A stretch of DNA of 43,082 nucleotides, taken from IMG/VR virus record IMGVR_UViG_3300021478_000061, positions 1-43,082 of that record; one strand, 5' to 3'. A program made the translations under genes and the position numbers. Below, one piece after another: positions 42,194 to 43,082 of the stretch. The DNA is from a virus. Within the stretch, counting starts at the first letter, position 1; each line of letters opens with the position of its first letter. The notes beneath the pieces were generated by a model that made no database searches, had not been told where the DNA came from, and worked only from the letters and a program-made list of their open reading frames with translations.

Positions 42194-42424
42194 TCATTGT
42201 TTGCTCCCCGGCTGACAAAGCGTCAGCGCCTTTTCAGTCATGCGCTCCCAGATTTCCTGGTTCTGCGTGAACCGATCCGACTGTTTGACTTGCAGCCAGA
42301 CGCTGGCGGCGATGTACAGCACGTTGAACACCACCAGCGCCAGGATCACCGGTGTTGACGACAGCGAGGTGATCAGCATCCGCGCCGTCGAGCCAGCTTC
42401 TTCGGTGGCGCCTGGGGCCATCAT
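42194..42424 (-). CDS. Membrane protein B of a tandem pair, 76 aa
   Basis: MMAPGATEEAGSTARMLITS then VILALVVFNVLYIAASVWLQ (membrane helix), then SDRFTQNQEIWERMTEKALT and LCQPGSKQ. It shares layout and the TEEAG and LVVFNV/LVVNV strings with the adjacent gene, so the two arose by duplication. Downstream of a plausible promoter and palindrome at 42436-42475. Confidence 0.55.
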   Translation of the reverse strand: MMAPGATEEAGSTARMLITSLSSTPVILALVVFNVLYIAASVWLQVKQSDRFTQNQEIWERMTEKALTLCQPGSKQ

Positions 42425-42435
42425 CGGATCGAAAA

Positions 42436-42475
42436 CCTAATTAGGTGCATATACGCCAAATAAGAGAACACACAA
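42436..42475 (-). promoter_or_regulatory. Possible promoter and palindrome before the membrane pair
   Basis: Minus strand: -35 TTGTGT (42470-42475), 16-bp spacer, -10 TATATG (42448-42453). A perfect palindrome CCTAATTAGG (42436-42445) covers the predicted start, a natural place for an operator. Spacer 42425-42519 holds no other gene. Confidence 0.45.
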
Positions 42476-42519
42476 GAAACCGCTGCGGCACAGGCACTTC
42501 TCATGTCAAGGTAAATCAT

Positions 42520-42693
42520 TTACAGCCTGCCGAGCAACAACAGTATGACGACGACAAGCAGGATCAGGCCGATCAGGCCGACGCCGCCGTGACCCATGCC
42601 GTAGCCGTAGCCAACACCCAGACCGCCGCCGCCGATACCGCCGAGCAACAACACCACCAGGACGACGATCAGGACGATGCCGAGCGGGCTCAC
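42520..42693 (-). CDS. DUF3309-type membrane protein, 57 aa
   Basis: The GTG at 42693 overlaps the previous stop (GTGA). Two membrane segments flank a Gly/Tyr centre: SPLGIVLIVVLVVLLLGG, GVGYGYGMGHGGVGL, then IGLILLVVVILLLLGRL. The ending LLLLGR(L/I) after a GYG centre is characteristic of DUF3309 proteins common in Alphaproteobacteria, here in a phage. Role unknown. Confidence 0.7.
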   Translation of the reverse strand: MSPLGIVLIVVLVVLLLGGIGGGGLGVGYGYGMGHGGVGLIGLILLVVVILLLLGRL

Positions 42694-42779
42694 AGCAACC
42701 ACCAGATCAAAGCTGCGACGGCGTACGCTGTGCCGAAATACCAGAGCGCGCCGCGAGGCGTGAACAGCCAGCTCCTCAT
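42690..42779 (-). CDS. Membrane microprotein, 29 aa
   Basis: The ATG at 42779 overlaps the previous TGA, and its own TGA overlaps the DUF3309 GTG. MRSWLFTPRGALWYFGTAYA then VAALIWWLL, one hydrophobic span. Kept because of perfect coupling on both sides. Confidence 0.45.
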   Translation of the reverse strand: MRSWLFTPRGALWYFGTAYAVAALIWWLL

Positions 42780-42940
42780 CACTTGAAACCAAAGCCGCCG
42801 AGCAGCACCGACAATATCCAGAACGCCACTGCCAGCCAGCCGAAGTGAACGGCGAGCGGCGGCCGGTTCACGGTGGTGACGAACACTGCGGCGATGATGG
42901 CGAAGACGAACGCGAACACCAACAAAATTTGCGAGAGCAT
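42779..42940 (-). CDS. Two-span membrane protein, 53 aa
   Basis: AAGGAGGAGTGAC precedes the ATG at 42940. MLSQILLVFAFVFAIIAAVF, a short polar turn (TTVNRPPLA), then HFGWLAVAFWILSVLLGG. Two helices in a hairpin, a holin-like shape, in a run of membrane genes. No family recognised. Confidence 0.55.
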   Translation of the reverse strand: MLSQILLVFAFVFAIIAAVFVTTVNRPPLAVHFGWLAVAFWILSVLLGGFGFK

Positions 42941-42941
42941 G

Positions 42942-43082
42942 TCACTCCTCCTTCGGCTCGCTCTCCTCGCGAAACGCTTGGCACAGCTCGTGATGCAGCC
43001 GCGCGATTTCTTTTTGATCTTCGAAGCGCCGCTCGCGCGCGTAGCGCATCAACGCTGCGGCCAGACTACGCGCAAACGCCGC
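42942..43082 (-). CDS. Partial protein, C-terminal 46 residues, cut by the window edge
   Basis: The frame is open to base 43082 and ends with TGA at 42944-42942. Visible part AAFARSLAAALMRYARERRF, then EDQKEIARLHHELCQAFREE and SEPKEE: a charged helix. The GGAGGAG near its end serves the next gene. The rest lies outside the window. Confidence 0.5.
   Translation of the reverse strand, partial: AAFARSLAAALMRYARERRFEDQKEIARLHHELCQAFREESEPKEE

Noticed and set aside
1-43082. Site-specific integrase or attachment sites indicating a prophage
   Set aside because: No tyrosine or serine recombinase motif is seen in any plausible frame, and no direct repeat joins the two ends. Prophage status cannot be supported from this window.
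43060-43082. Direct terminal repeat or circular closure between the window ends
   Set aside because: The last bases do not match the first. The partial minus-strand frame at the right end would soon meet a stop if joined to base 1, so closure is not supported.

Overview
This window is most of the genome of a tailed double-stranded DNA bacteriophage. It carries a large terminase, portal, scaffold-like protein, major capsid protein, podovirus-type adaptor and tail genes, ejection-type proteins, three tail-fibre proteins and an amidase endolysin. The GC-rich coding, the alphaproteobacterial flavour of the small conserved proteins (DUF932, a DUF3309-type membrane protein, a proline-rich HPI-repeat protein, a 'PIVRTY' zinc ribbon) and the absence of phage-encoded RNA or DNA polymerase suggest a Rhizobiales-infecting phage, for example of Bradyrhizobium or a relative. 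This host assignment is inference. I see no integrase, tRNA gene, CRISPR array or insertion sequence. Whether the window is a complete genome cannot be decided: both ends cut through open reading frames.

Layout. (1) 1-3142, plus strand: a promoter and a train of small early genes led by a DUF932 protein, with a stereotyped ribosome-binding leader and three copies of a two-hairpin intergenic cassette, ending at a strong terminator. (2) 3259-25499, plus strand: small genes, then terminase, proline-rich protein, membrane microproteins, portal, scaffold, capsid, adaptor and stabilisation/tail proteins. A run of five tiny arginine-rich proteins follows, then a VRR-NUC nuclease and a block of glycine/proline-rich and helical proteins, probably ejected internal proteins. 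(3) 25324-30611, minus strand: an early/middle operon with a YqaJ-type exonuclease, an SSB-like protein with the acidic DDAIPF tail, two related small proteins that resemble the Acb2/Tad1 hairpin family, and many small genes. A plus-strand DNA-binding gene is embedded in it. (4) 30642-32109, plus strand: a small repressor-like helix-turn-helix gene with its operator/promoter, and an amidase fused to a barrel domain. (5) 32110-35770, minus strand: holin-like and HTH/zinc proteins, then a replication block with a VirE-type helicase. A candidate replication origin sits at 33769-33948 (homopyrimidine mirror repeat, long inverted repeat, AT-rich core). (6) 35969-41869, plus strand: fibre adaptor and modular tail fibres. 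(7) 41870-43082, minus strand: a string of small membrane proteins.

How it fits together. Two early promoters lie just after two identical inverted copies of a 111-bp sequence, at 1-111 and 32758-32868. They fire outward from these repeats into the left plus-strand and the central minus-strand small-gene blocks. The exonuclease, SSB and helicase form a recombination/replication module. The late genes are packed with ATGA, GTGA and TAATG overlaps, which implies strong translational coupling. The most unusual elements are the five-gene arginine-rich cluster (a possible 'phage protamine' set), the covarying RNA cassettes in the left early operon, the H-DNA-type candidate origin, and the tandem Acb2/Tad1-like genes.
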